A stretch of 64,000 nt of DNA from Liopterus haemorrhoidalis (GCA_963971575.1 OZ020622.1:18106879-18170878); one strand, 5' to 3'. Shown: positions 44,401 through 56,884, numbered from the stretch's first letter. The notes: generated from the sequence alone by a model not told the origin. Translations and numbers: made by a program.

Positions 44401-44899
44401 CTGAAAAAAAGGAAAATAATAATAGAGTTCACTAACAACGTATCATTTTACTCTAGGCATTTTAGGTACTCTAGGCCTTCTATTTTAAATATTAGTAGCC
44501 TATATTTTCGTACATCCGCAGCGCCTGCGCGAGGGTCTTTGACGCCCCTAAGCAACACATATTTCGGCGTCACTAGCATGATAAAATTCGATCCCCTTAA
44601 CCAAGACATAATTTGGCGCCCCTAGGCAAGACGATTCGGCGCCCTCCATTTATAGTACAATGAAGGCGTATTAAAAATAGTATTTTTTTTACGTGCTACT
44701 CATCTATATTAATAATGTAACGAAACGTTTAGACCGTCGGAACAATGACTAACTTTCACAAACGACCCGTCGCGAAATATTCTTTGAAAGACATTTTCTT
44801 GGGATTTAAAGGGTACATATTTTTAAGAATTCAGATAATAGAAAATTAGAAACCTTATGTTTACAACACGTAACTTTAGAAATATATTTTTAAATGGTT
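44401..44899. other. Syt4 intron, worn hAT-type remnant
   Basis: 44520-44650 has repeated 'TTGACGCCCCTAAGCAA', 'GGCGCCCCTAGGCAAG' and 'TTCGGCG' blocks, a composition seen in worn BED/hAT MITEs. No ends identified. Confidence 0.35.
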
Positions 44900-44971
44900 C
44901 ATTGTTCAAGGAGACATTTGTTCAGAGTTATTGCTTAATAACTTTGAACACTAGCATCTCCTTGAACAATG
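44900..44971 (+). ncRNA. Pre-miRNA-like hairpin (candidate)
   Basis: A 72-nt foldback: 'CATTGTTCAAGGAGA' pairs exactly with 'TCTCCTTGAACAATG'. After a small internal loop 'TGTTCA' and 'AGTTATT' pair with 'TGAACA' and 'AATAACT', closing on a GCTT loop. Size and shape fit an intronic miRNA precursor, but it lies antisense to Syt4 if read on plus, and a small foldback MITE is equally possible. Confidence 0.35.
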
Positions 44972-45895
44972 CTTAAACCCTTCTTCCTACAAATGCCTAG
45001 AAATGCCTTATAAAAACACAAGCCTCTCTGAAGAGGAGGGCAGACAGTATTCGGTCCGGTTGGCATTAACATTTAAGTTGTTGAATTATCAGAGGCACTG
45101 TGTCGGCATTCTGGTGGTCTATCCGATTTTATTTGTTTTAAACATTTAATTATCTTCCTATAATACCTATATTTTAATCTTTTGTAAAAAGTATATTATA
45201 ATAAAACAAATTCATTAATTTTAAACCGTCTTACTTAACGTGTATAAACCTTTAAGAATTTAAGTGAACAACTGAGATACAGACTATTAGTAAGACGCCT
45301 GATCAGTCGGTTGGTAAGTACTAATACATATCATTTAATGCACATATCGTAATGAGGAACCCTGGATAACACTCACGCCTAGTACCCGAACTCCTTTAGT
45401 CAGGAATCTCATTTTAGTTTGAGATCAGATTTTATATTATATCATAGGCTCGCTACCAAGTGGACAATAAATGGTACGTTGTAAAGTAACGTATCGGGCT
45501 CGCTACAATAAGATTTGAGGCTATGTCTGTTTTTTTTTTCAGCCTCATCTTTGGTTTCTACACGTTGCAGATGATTACTATTTAGATCATTTGGAGACTA
45601 TATCTGTTTATTTTTTTATTTTTTCAGCCTCATAGTGGGTTTCTACACGTTTCAGATGATTACTATTTATTACGATTTAGGTATACGACTACACCCGCAA
45701 AAAAAAATCTGTCTGTCTGTCTGTCCGAGGTAAACCAGCTAGACATATTTTCCTGTAATTTTGTATGATGATTGAGTAAAACCAGCATTTAAACATAGGC
45801 TATAAGGCATCTCAAAATTGTTATTCTAGGGGTTCAGGGTTAAATGTTTACTAAAGACCTTAAAATATCTTCCTTACTATTGGCATAACAATATA
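44972..45895. other. Syt4 intron, unassigned
   Basis: Includes a near-duplicate pair 'TTCTACACGTTGCAGATGAT' (45557) and 'TTCTACACGTTTCAGATGAT' (45642), about 85 bp apart, and a short (TCTG)4 at 45711-45726. No gene. Confidence 0.4.
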
Positions 45896-46306
45896 CCGGG
45901 TGAATTATTTAAGGAGCAACATACATGTTTCACATATAATGTTAATGAAGTGAGTTATTTCAAAAGCAACATAGCCATAAAACAAATGCTTATCGTATCC
46001 ACAGAAAAGACAAAATATTATTCTTTAAAATATTTTTTGGACTTAGCTACTAAGAACATTGTTATTTTTGTTTGTATGTAAAGATAAACAAACTAATAAA
46101 AATTCATTTATTGTTTCTAATTTACTATTTTTTAGCCGTCTAGGAACTTCATCATGTCAAATAACTATTATATCTAATCACCATTGCATATCTGTTGCCA
46201 TGGATATGAGCTTGCTTTCATAATTTGCTATGTTGCAAATGAAATAACTCACTTCATTAACATTATATGTGAAATATGTATGTTGCTCCTTAGATAATTC
46301 ACCCGG
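45896..46306. mobile_element. MITE with 80-bp terminal inverted repeats
   Basis: 411 bp. Arms 45896-45975 and 46227-46306 match at 75 of 80 positions, starting CCGGGTGAATTAT, and are flanked by TATA (TA duplication). The interior has no ORF. The long arms could form a strong hairpin in the Syt4 pre-mRNA. Confidence 0.92.
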
Positions 46307-46445
46307 TATATATATAATAAAAATTGTTTATAATAAGAAAACAAATCTTTTTTGTTCAATGCATTTTTTCAATTAGATGAATATTTGGGGAATTAGGGGA
46401 AGGGGGCTAAATTTAAAATCTACATATTACCTTATTACTGATAAC

Positions 46446-46698
46446 CAGAACCGTAGCAACAGGTTGGCGTCGCGGTATTTGCCAGGGGCGTGGGGCCCTT
46501 GATGAGGGGCACCATTGCAGGTGAAAACATTTCTTTTTGCTCATCATTTGTATTTGAGAGGTGAGGATCTTTTTTTTGCCCTTTACTTATATTTGGGAGG
46601 TGAGGACCTTTTTTTTGATCTTCGCTTGGATTTAAGGAAGTAAATTTTATCAATTTACTTTAATTGCCAATGGCGCCAAAAACATTGCTACGGCTCTG
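46446..46698. mobile_element. Small hAT-like MITE
   Basis: Ends CAGAACCGTAGCAA / CAGAGCCGTAGCAA inverted. Flanks CTGATAAC and CTGATGAT are similar but not identical. Inside, three 45-bp tandem units ('GAGGTGAGGA' plus T-run) are shared with 20640-20700. Confidence 0.6.
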
Positions 46699-46699
46699 C

Positions 46700-47487
46700 T
46701 GATGATAACAAAATTATATATGAGAAGAATAGTTTGTAATCAGAAAACAAATTTTTATGCATTTTTTCATTTAGATGAATTTTTGGGGGACTCTAAAGCT
46801 AAACTTTTGAAATAACTCCCATATTATTGATTAACAGCAAGAGCGTATTTGACAAAAATTGTTTATAATAACAAAACATATCTTTTTTGTTTTATATAAT
46901 TTTTCGATTGGATGAATTTTTTTTGTTTGAATTTCGGGTGGTACCATATTCCTAAAATCTTGAAATACATGACTTATTTAGTAGATATGTCAAAATGTAT
47001 TCGAGGAAATATTTGTTTTCTTCAACGCATTTTTTAATAGGATAAGATTATTTTGGGAGCAAGGAGAGCGTTACTTATAAGGTTGAAATATATAATGTAT
47101 CATTTTCTTTTTCGATTTTACTTAATAGCAAAAATGAATATGAGATAAGAAACTATTCGTCTATGTTCAGTGCAGTTTTTAATATAGAGATTTAAGATGA
47201 ATAGAGAATAAGTGTCTCACTTATTATTATTACTTCAGTTGAAAAAATACACAAAAGCGTGGTTTAGAATAAATAATCGATTATATTCTGTTCTACTTTG
47301 AATTAAAATATCTAACTTACATTATAGCAAGAAAGTACATTACAAAAACAGTGGTTATTTCATGGCTATCCTGCACCCACGTACTGTGGTCCGCTAAATG
47401 GTCGCCTAGACTCGCTTAATGGTAAAAACAGTCCTGGGTACATCCTTCTGCTTAGGATAATATGCATATAATGATTGAAATTTGTAC
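46700..47487. other. Syt4 intron, unassigned
   Basis: AT-rich, nothing supported. Confidence 0.4.
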
Positions 47488-47717
47488 CTTAATTTAAATA
47501 CAAGTTGTCCAAGATATCCAGGTGTATCTCCTCCAGAATTCTGCAGATTCTTCTCGTTAGTCTCCAACTCCTCCTTGGATGGGGTGTGAGCAATCTCGTT
47601 CTCCGTGTTGAAGACTGCTGCGTGAGGTCCTCCAGCTGGGGTGTCTCGATCACCAGGTCCATCTGATGGATGACAACCAGCGCTACCAGTAGGTGAAGGT
47701 GTTACTGGACCACTCAT
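47488..47717 (-). CDS. Syt4: Synaptotagmin 4, linker and C2A start exon
   Basis: 230 nt, acceptor TTCTTCAG, donor AAG/GTACAA, entering in phase 0 and leaving in phase 2. It starts with an in-frame Met (MSGPVTPSPTGS) that is internal when joined to the upstream exon, but could be an alternative start giving a protein without the membrane anchor. A Pro/Gly/Ser-rich, presumably disordered linker is followed by an acidic stretch and then GYLGQLVFKL, the first strand of C2A. Confidence 0.93.
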
Positions 47718-47805
47718 CTGAAGAAAACAAATTCTGGTAATCCTCGACTTACGGTATATTTGACTTACGACGAGCTTAATTTATAAAGATAAGTCTTAGA
47801 TAGTT

Positions 47806-48177
47806 CCCAGCAAACATTCAACTAACGGCCGAATGCTGGCAAACTGCTTTTATGCTGGTAAATTACTGGCACCAAAAGTAAGTGCAACGCCAGTATTAAT
47901 AATGTACTTCACATTTGTATTTCGCATTCCGCCTATACGAAGTACTTTACCAGCATTTTATAAGCACTCTTCTTCACTCATACTTTTTACTTAAAACCAT
48001 CAGAAATAAATCTTGCAACTAATGCGATTATTTTGCACTTTACCGTTGCTGGGCCAGCAACTGATACATCAATGGGCCAGTAACGGCCCCGGGGACACCG
48101 GGGTACTGGCCCATTACTTTCAATGCTGGGGAGTATGTGCTTTACCAGTACTGGCCCGTATAAAAATGTTTGCTGGG
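47806..48177 (-). mobile_element. Family C element, copy 1 (short form)
   Basis: 372 bp with ends CCCAGCAAACATTCAAC / CCCAGCAAACATTTTTA inverted, flanked by TT on both sides. Internal 'GGGCCAGTACTGG', 'GCTGGCCCAT'-type motifs recur in both orientations and match the left and right parts of the 1450-bp copy at 58401-59850. Confidence 0.88.
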
Positions 48178-49834
48178 TTAGGTATGTTTGTAAGGGAGGT
48201 AATTTTGGTATTATTTCATAAATAAAATTTCATAAATAAATTCAGTATAATCATTCAATTAGAGTAAAATATTTAAAATGTTAAATGATAAAAAATAATC
48301 TATTTCTTAGAAAGAGCTTTTAAGATAAGGGTAGACTTGTTTATTATTGTAACTTGAGACTTTGTAAATGTAACATGAAAAGTAAATAGTAAATTTTAAT
48401 ATTGAAAGACAACTCTGTTAATAAATTAGATTTGACGTGTTAGAACCATATGGGAAAATCTATTAATCTCGGTTTTAAAATAAATATTAGTTGGTTACTT
48501 ATCTGGGGAGATTATACAATTTAATTTATGGATAGTAAATGTTGTCTCGATTGACCGAGGTGTTGTGAAATGACATTTAACAGTTGGACGATGTAAGATT
48601 TTCAGGGTAGTCGCGTTTTAAGTTGTTGAGCTTAAACCGTCGTAGGGTTAAGTCATGTTCAAGAGTTGATTTTAAACCGTCATAACGTTAGGATGATCAG
48701 GGGAGTTGAGTCTAAAGAGTGAAGAAGTTAAGTCGAGTTTTAAGTAGAGTGCGATTTTGTTAATCATGGGTTAGGGGCATTTAGAGTGTTTGGGCGAGTC
48801 GAGTTAATGTAAACAAGTAATTCCGTATGGAACGTTAATGTAGTGTTCGTTTGTTTGGTGTAGTGTGTTTAGTGTGTGTGAATGTCTCATTTGGATTTAG
48901 CTGTATCGACGTAATTGTAAGTCTAGTGTAATCAAGTAAATATTTAAACCGTAATCGTAATTAAAGTAGGTTAGTTAAAATGTTGAATTTAATTGAACAA
49001 CCCTTAATCCTTCCAAGAATCATAACAACCAGCTAGCGGACCAATCCCCTATTGGTCCAGGCTTGATCCGCTCGCAAGTCTGGATACTCATAATGTGAGG
49101 GAGACCAAATGTTGAGGGATGTATAGAGTAAGTACGAATGAAGTAAATTAATCAGCCAACCGTGATATCCAGCCAAGACATCCAGCATATGCATCAACTA
49201 TATTTTTTATTTTTTCAAGATTATTTTTTAGAACTAAAATTTATTTTTGAACCTTATTTTTCTGTCTTCTTAGAATTGATGTAGAATACTTGAATATCCG
49301 TTTAGCTAACGGCTCGCGTCTTCTAATGTAATTCATATGGAACACGTAATAAATCATAAGAAATTTGACACCCGTACTAGCTGTTATTTCAGATAATTTA
49401 TTAAATGTCAAATTTTAATGGTTTACCATATTTCTGTCATGTAATACTGGTTATAAGGATGTATTACTCTAATAAGAATTCCCGGAAAATATAGAACAAA
49501 ATTACTTTTATTATGAAGGCAATTTTCTAAAATGAAACTTAAGAATTGTGCCAAGGAAAGTCAAATAAAAATTCTTCTTTTTCTTCATATGTCAAATTTG
49601 CGTTGTAAGTTGGCGAATAACAGGGAGAACTACACTACTGAATCAACAGTTTAGACACTACCTAAGGGGAACCACAACAGTATACTAGACCTGTAAAGTG
49701 ATTTTTTTAAATGAATATTAAGCAGATTTTAAATACAGTAAATCAAATTTTCGGAATACTGATTTTGTCAGCTTATAGGCGTTAGTCTTTTGTCCGTAAT
49801 AGTTAGCTACCAATTTTTAAAATATAAGATCCTT
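48178..49834. other. Syt4 intron, unassigned
   Basis: About 1.65 kb without recognisable genes. 48560-48740 has loosely repeated 'TTAAACCGTC' and 'GTTAAGTC' words. Confidence 0.4.
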
Positions 49835-49905
49835 ACTGGAACCCGAAGAATTCAAACCCGAGACATTTGTAAGGTGTAGATAACAAATTCGCTACCTGCG
49901 AGTTT
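49835..49905 (-). repeat. Possible SINE head
   Basis: Minus strand: 'AGGTAGCGAATTTGT' followed by B-box-like 'CGGGTTTGAATTC'. The A box is poor; weak support. Confidence 0.3.
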
Positions 49906-50189
49906 CGTTTATCTGCAATTGTATCTAAAACTAAGCTGAAATGCCCGTTGTTTCGGACAACCTTCATCTCTTTCTCTCTGTCTCTCTCTACGTCTCGTGG
50001 GTTAAAGTGGATATCAGGCGCTCTGCCCGAGCTTTTTTTAGTTTGTTTATAAAAATTATGAATTCTTAAGGCATAAAAAAGATACTTCACTCTACAGGGA
50101 GATTTTCTGAACACATTGTTGCACACCAGACTTTCGTGTGTGAAATACGTACATAGTTCTAAGCATTTATGTTTTTAGGGGATTATTAT

Positions 50190-50860
50190 CCTATTCCTTA
50201 AAACGTAGAGCTATCCGCATCATGAGTAATTTAGGATATAGATCAGAGTGCAGGCTGAAATTTATAGAATTAGGTATATTAACACTACCTTGCCTGTACA
50301 TCCATCAATGTCTCCTATATATACATGGCAAATATAACGATTTTCATCTTCAAAGTTCCATCCACCAATATGATACCAGAAATAAGAACGATTTTAGAAA
50401 AGAATATAAACGATTACAAAAATCAAGATATAGTTGTAATTACTACGCTATTAAATTTTATAATGTTCTGCCATCTCCATTAAGAAACGCGACCATTACT
50501 AAGTTTAAAACTGTCATGAAAAAATATTTGCTAGCTAAAGCCTTTTACTCCACTGAAGAATTCCTATTAAATAATTTTAGTGATTTGATTGAATTTTATA
50601 ACTCGTAAATTATAAATACAAATTTGTCCTTGCCTTTAGCTAGAAATTTAAAAAATTACTAATGTCTTCTATTTTTAATATTAATTCTAATTAACATGTA
50701 TTGTTTTATTTTATTTATTTTTTAATATGTTATTTAAATTGTGTAATAATTTTTTAATTTTTTGACTTAGTATACTCTTATTATTATAATTTTTTGACTT
50801 GTGTAAACATTCTTTGTAATGTAAGTAAGCACGAATAAAGATTATTATTATTATTATCAT
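50190..50860 (+). mobile_element. Jockey/CR1-type LINE, 3' end, copy 1
   Basis: The end of ORF2 (50222-50608) is followed by a 250-bp AT-rich 3' UTR with 'TTTTTTGACTTGTGTAAACA' and a terminal (ATT)n at 50840-50860. It is a 5'-truncated insertion, antisense to Syt4. Confidence 0.85.
50222..50608 (+). pseudogene. LINE reverse transcriptase C-terminal domain
   Basis: An open frame of 128 codons: RLKFIELGILTLPCLYIHQC, HQYDTRNKNDFRKEYKRLQK, YYAIKFYNVLPSPLRNATI, FKTVMKKYLLAKAFYSTEEF. These are the familiar blocks after the RT domain in jockey/CR1/L2-like ORF2 proteins. The RT catalytic part is lacking, so it cannot function. Confidence 0.88.
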
Positions 50861-50864
50861 ATAA

Positions 50865-51239
50865 TTTTAAACATATTGCTTGATTTTAATTATTTCAATA
50901 AATTCAGGGACTCTGATAATCATAAAAACAGACCTATTTAACCATAAACGATACCATGAACATGAAGATGTTTTTTTTTTTTAAATCGGTGCAGCCTTTT
51001 TTGTTTCGAGTTATTATACATTTTTCCATACATTCATACACAGGCTCTGAGAGAGCTTCAATGGGGCTCGGGCCAAACAACATTTCGGGGGCCCCATACC
51101 CCTTCCGTTTATTTCTGTAATTTATGTAAAATATAAATAATTTTCGTGGTGCCGGGGCCCTCTATGTGGGCCTGTTCATACATACATACTTACATACACA
51201 CAAACAAACTAATTTATATATTAATATAGATTTGCTTAC
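50865..51239 (+). repeat. Repeat family N, copy 2 (interrupted)
   Basis: Matches 10050-10401 on both sides of a 134-bp insertion (51041-51174), ending 'ACACACAAACAAACTAATTT' shortly before the Syt4 donor at 51239. Confidence 0.65.
51041..51174. mobile_element. 134-bp hAT MITE, exact 8-bp duplication
   Basis: Starts CAGGCTCTGAGAGAGC and ends GTGGGCCTG; identical TTCATACA at 51033-51040 and 51175-51182. The interior is rich in 'GGGCC'. It lies 65 bp from the Syt4 donor site. Confidence 0.85.
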
Positions 51240-51508
51240 CCCAGGTGGACTTTTGCTGCTTCCAGTTGGACTTGGACTCTTCTTCAGATAATGTGTTGGA
51301 TTTCCTCCAGCTGGACTTTTGACAGCAGTTGGTCTTCTATGAGTATGGAATGCCAAAGGCTGATCCGGTCCATGACGTCGTCCCTTGCCTAGTTTAGCTG
51401 CCAAAGTCTGCTGTCGACGACGACGATAGCAGAAATATGTCACAGCTGTAAGGAAGAGAACCAGGAAAGTTCCTCCGACACATATCCCTACCAGAGCAGG
51501 GGTGGTTA
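51240..51508 (-). CDS. Syt4: Synaptotagmin 4, transmembrane exon (5' partial)
   Basis: 269 nt, acceptor TTTTGCAG before 51508, donor GGG/GTAAGC. It enters in phase 1 (first bases TA complete a codon from an unseen exon) and leaves in phase 0. The peptide begins TTPALVG and has one hydrophobic segment ICVGGTFLVLFLTAVTYF of about 22 residues, then C-Y-R-R-R-R. Cys beside Arg just after the membrane is a usual palmitoylation and stop-transfer arrangement in synaptotagmins. A basic, Ser/Pro-rich linker (THYLKKSPSPTGSSKSPPG) follows. The missing exon should encode only a short lumenal N-terminus. Confidence 0.93.
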
Positions 51509-51683
51509 CTGCAAAAAAAGAAAAATAGGTTAAATAAATTTATATTATTTACTAGAAATTATAATATTTAAAAATGAATTACACCTAATAACTACACCAT
51601 AATGTTTAGAACTGCTTTGCTGCGGTAAGCAAACACCATAAAACAAGAATTTCAAAACGATCGGATGAGATGGGACCAAGTCA

Positions 51684-52230
51684 GAAGCTATCAACTATCA
51701 ATTTTGAAAAAACTATGAAGAAGTATCGTATTGCTAATACATTTTATTCAATTGTTTAACATATTTGTCGTTGTGTATTGATATATATTTGTAAATTTAT
51801 TTAATTATGTATTGTATTTTTCTTCATTTTTAATTAATTTTTTTAATACGTTATTTGTATTGAGAAGTGACATTACCGTTGGCGGCGCTGTAATTCATGG
51901 CAAAATGGCTGAATTGTCTAGTAATCAGCTGTCAATATGCTAACAGGGAACAGATTAATTTAAGCACAGTACATTTTTATTTTATGAAATTGTATCTATC
52001 GACGTTCTAACAAAAAATCAGCACCAGAACATACGTAATAATTTCAAACAGTACTACAGTCGCGTAGTACAATATTTGACCACCAGACTGCGTATCCGAG
52101 CGTGTCAGTTCTCAATTGTACGGTGTTCATTTTATTTATTTGACTTAAGGTATTTTTTTTTTGACTTGTGTAAACATTCTTTATGATATAAGAACATACA
52201 AATATCATCATCATCATCATCATCATCATC
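51684..52230 (+). mobile_element. LINE 3' end, copy 2, split by MITE E
   Basis: 51684-51859 resembles 50500-50740 (FEKTMKKYRIANTFYS, then AT-rich UTR). 52116-52230 carries the shared 'TTTTTGACTTGTGTAAACAT' and ends in (ATC)n instead of (ATT)n. The 256-bp MITE E copy 2 interrupts it. Confidence 0.8.
51860..52115 (-). mobile_element. MITE family E, copy 2
   Basis: 256 bp, ends TTGAGAAGTGACATTACCG and, inverted, TTGAGAACTGACACG; left flank TA, right flank TT. The interior matches 12347-12610 in reverse ('GTAATGTCACTTCTC', 'CCAAATATTGTACTA'). Confidence 0.85.
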
Positions 52231-53394
52231 GGTTCGACAGCCCGAAATGAACCAAAGCCTTCTGTTTCCAGGTTTCGTGACCATTTTTTTAATCTATGTA
52301 CATTCAGGTGTAATATGGTCAGTATTACGTCCATTTTTAGCGTATACAGAAAGGCACCTACAGTTTAAAGCCGCAAGCCGGTTTTGCGAACGGCTAAGCA
52401 GAACCTGTAATTTGTATAAATATTTTTACACAAATTATTTGACATAAGCAGGAATTGAACTCACATCCGTCTTTGCTCAGCGGTCAAGTAGCAGGTACAG
52501 ACGATTTAACGTTGGCAGCAACAGGCTTGCTTAATAAAGATTGTTCATAAGAAGTTCAAACGTTCATTTTGATACTTGCACTGCTATGATATCTTATATA
52601 ATAAAGCTCTTATATAATAATCTGACAAACAACCTTAATCCGGTCGTTAATCCTCAGCAGGTAGTCCCGTTCCTACCCATACCTGATCCCAAACACCCAA
52701 ACAAAAGCAACGCACCTATAACCTGCTCCCACTCTTACAATACTCGGTATAAAAACTCGAAGAAAACTGAAATGTTTATCACTTCTCGTAATCGCTGAAG
52801 ACGGAAACAGATTGTTGTACAGTTTCCGAAACGTCCGAATTTATTTTTTATATTACTCTTGAAGTATTATATCTTTTTGATACTAATACTCATTATATTG
52901 TACTATTCTAGCCTAGTACTATCAGCAATGGCAAACGTCCAAAATAAAGGTGTCCGCATAATAAAGCTCTCTGTCTAATGTTTTTCTTGTACCTATCGTG
53001 TATATTCGGAACTCTTCGTATGTAATACAAGTACTACAATAAGAAAAGCGTACGGTTAGAGGGCGGGAGAGAATTTATGCTGTTATTTAAAATAAGAAGA
53101 CAAATACTTTTTTCCAGTTGGATGCATATTTGGGTAGTTACGAGGAAATATCTCACTTATTATTTATTTTACATCAAAAATACAAAAAACTTAATAAAAT
53201 TTGTAAAAATGAAAAAGTGATTATTTTCTACTGCAATAGTGCAGTTCTTAATAAGATGAATATTTGACGGGCTATGGCGTCGCTACCTATATTTAAACTT
53301 AAAATATCTCACTTATTATCTTATCTTATTTATTTCTTATTATAATATAAAACGGCTAATGTGTTTGTATTTTCAGGGTAATCTCAGAAACTAT
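52231..53394. other. Unassigned; possible SINE head at 52440-52500
   Basis: A minus-strand 'GAGTTCAATTCCTGC' B-box-like block at 52465-52451 and a frame ending HSYNTRYKNSKKTE at 52720-52770 are hints of old retroelements. Nothing firm. Confidence 0.35.
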
Positions 53395-53775
53395 CGAACC
53401 GATTTGAAAAATTCTTTCAGTCGTGTATAGCTTAGACCTTTCTGAGTGTTACGGACTCTATCAGTGTTACTCAACCAAAGAGTTGGGCGCGACCCCTGGT
53501 GTATCGCAAAAGCAAACTAATGAACAAATTTGAAAAATTCTTTCATTGATAGATATCTTAGATCTTAAGTGAAATAAGCTTGCGCGAAACCTTGGTGTGC
53601 CGCAAAAATAAACTAATGAACAAATTTGAAAAATGCTTCTAGTATTGGATATCTTAGACCATCCTGAGTAATATTGACCATATCAGCGTTTCTTAACTGT
53701 AAGGGCGTGACCCCAGGTGTGCCGCGAATGAAATTAATAAACTGATTTATAAAATTATTTCAGTGGTATATAGCC
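53395..53775. repeat. Degenerate minisatellite, about 120-bp unit
   Basis: Three units and part of a fourth, each with 'AATGAACAAATTTGAAAAAT', 'GATATCTTAGA' and 'GGTGTGCCGCAAA' or variants; units start near 53400, 53523, 53618 and 53737. The second has lost about 25 bp. 'CAGCGTTTCTTAAC' inside each recalls hAT-type ends. Confidence 0.8.
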
Positions 53776-53780
53776 TAAAA

Positions 53781-54361
53781 CTGCGTTCAGAGCTCTTAAA
53801 TTAGTCGACTATAGGCTATGACTTCTTCACTGTTGATTGTTACTAATAAGTTTGTCATATAGTAACGCGAGCAACTGTTCAGAGATCTAAATTTAAAATG
53901 TTATACGTTGTCGATTGAAGATAGTTTTTCAAACTTATAGTTAGTGAGTTGTTTTAATGAGACAGATATATAAACACACATTGGCTATCTCAGTGTACTT
54001 CGTAGAGAATGTTTACATTGTATGCCTTTACATAACTTAACAAAATGTCATCGCGCCGTTTACAACAAATCTCACCCAAAATTACAAAGACGAACAGTAA
54101 ATATGATTAATTTAGGTTATTAGGTTAGGTTTAGTTAGTAAAACTCTAGGGCAGCAGAACTAGGAAAACGATAATAGATAATAAACATTTTACGAAGCCG
54201 TAGTTGGTTTAAAGACACGCAAATGTCACACTAGTCACACTAAGTAATGCAATTAATTTTCTTAAACGCTGTAAACGCTGCCTTGAACGTTAAAATTATC
54301 TACTAAACTTATCCACAACGCACTGTGAACAGTTAACTAATTTAAAGAGCTCTGGACGCAG
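53781..54361. mobile_element. Repeat family L, copy 1 (both ends)
   Basis: 581 bp with ends CTGCGTTCAGAGCTCTTAAA and, inverted, CTGCGTCCAGAGCTCTTTAA. No transposase. Relic copy at 1060-1418. Confidence 0.8.
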
Positions 54362-54689
54362 GTTTAATCTTCCTCAGTAACATAAACTATATCTGTGTTT
54401 CTCAGTCGAAGGAGGACTGGTATTTTATAATTTTAGTTTTATATAAAATAATATAATTACTTACATACAATTACTTAATTCGCAATAAAAAATATTGCGA
54501 ATCATTTTAATTTTGATTGATATATTGAAAAATTCTACGTACCGAATAATTAATTCTATATATATATTTCTGCTTTATTATGAAAAACATTTTTTATATA
54601 TTTTGGCGCCGCAGTCCGCAAGTATTGCAGCACATAGGCTACTAGTTTAAAAATAATTCTCATCGACGCCTGTTTTTCAAATTGTGTGA

Positions 54690-55917
<1,228 letters not shown>

Positions 55918-56464
55918 TTTGTACTGTTTATTAGAAACAGTTCAATACAAAATATGTTCAGAACAGTGACGCCGTCTTGTCATCCTTATGGATATACTAT
56001 GGATTAAGTTAGGGAATTATAATAAACGAGTCTTTAAAATGTATCATTTCAAGTGGAATGTATTCGCTACATTTCCGCTTCGTAAGTTAACATTAAAGTA
56101 TCTTTCGTAGCTAAAATTGTTTGGATAGGAAAATTCGTATCTAAGATCCTTTAGTAATTACTAAACTCATTAAAAGGAAATATTGCTAACCCAAGCGACA
56201 AATTTGGGCCTTAATTTGCTGCAATATCATCCCTAACATTAATTACTTTGATAGAATCTGTAAAGGATTATTTCAATAAAATAAAGATTAGGATCAGAGC
56301 CGGATTTAATCTTGTTGAGATTGTAAGCTGAAACATATATGAGGCGGAGACACTGAAAATTATTGGATTGTTACATAAGTCCATTGTTTTTTTTTTTTTT
56401 CACCTTTTATTCAATATATACATTCTAAAATATTATATATTATACATTCTAAAAAAAACTTTTA
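55918..56464. other. Unassigned; one hAT-like end
   Basis: 'CAGAGCCGGATTTAATC' at 56296 resembles a hAT terminus; no partner. A T-run at 56386-56400 abuts the mariner relic. Confidence 0.35.
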
Positions 56465-56740
56465 TTATCAAATGTACTGTCCATTATTTTCTATCACTGT
56501 GGACAAACGCTCAGGCAAATTCATAATGCCATTTCTCCAGAAGCTTCCGTGTTTGCTCTCGAAAAATCTATCCAGGTGAATTTTGATATCGTCCAAAGAT
56601 GCGAAATTTTTTCCGTTAAGGGAATATTATAGAGATCGGAACAAATAGTAGTCGGAGCATGTGGTCCAGACATGGCACCATCCGACTACCATATCTGAAT
56701 ACTATTTAAATACTACCATCCAATTATTTGGGTAAACTCT
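56465..56740. pseudogene. mariner transposase relic with internal inversion
   Basis: Minus strand 56640-56465 encodes the mariner C-terminus (NGKNFASLDDIKIHLDRFFE, then GIMNLPERLSTVIENNGQYI and stop). Plus strand 56660-56740 encodes the piece that should precede it (GPDMAPSDYHI, with the third catalytic Asp). The two are in opposite orientation, about 15 bp apart. Upstream parts are absent. Confidence 0.8.
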
Positions 56741-56800
56741 GGTCACCAAATTTTTTTCCCAACTTGCTCACACATCGTCTTTTCGAGAAAAATCGTGTTC

Positions 56801-56859
56801 CCTCTCTCTCTCTCTCTCTCTCTCTCTCGCTCTCTCTCCCTATATATATATATATATAT
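56801..56859. repeat. (CT)n and (AT)n microsatellites
   Basis: CT tract 56801-56839 with two interruptions, then TA tract to 56859. Confidence 0.95.
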
Positions 56860-56884
56860 CTTAGCCCTCCAAATGAACCCGTAA

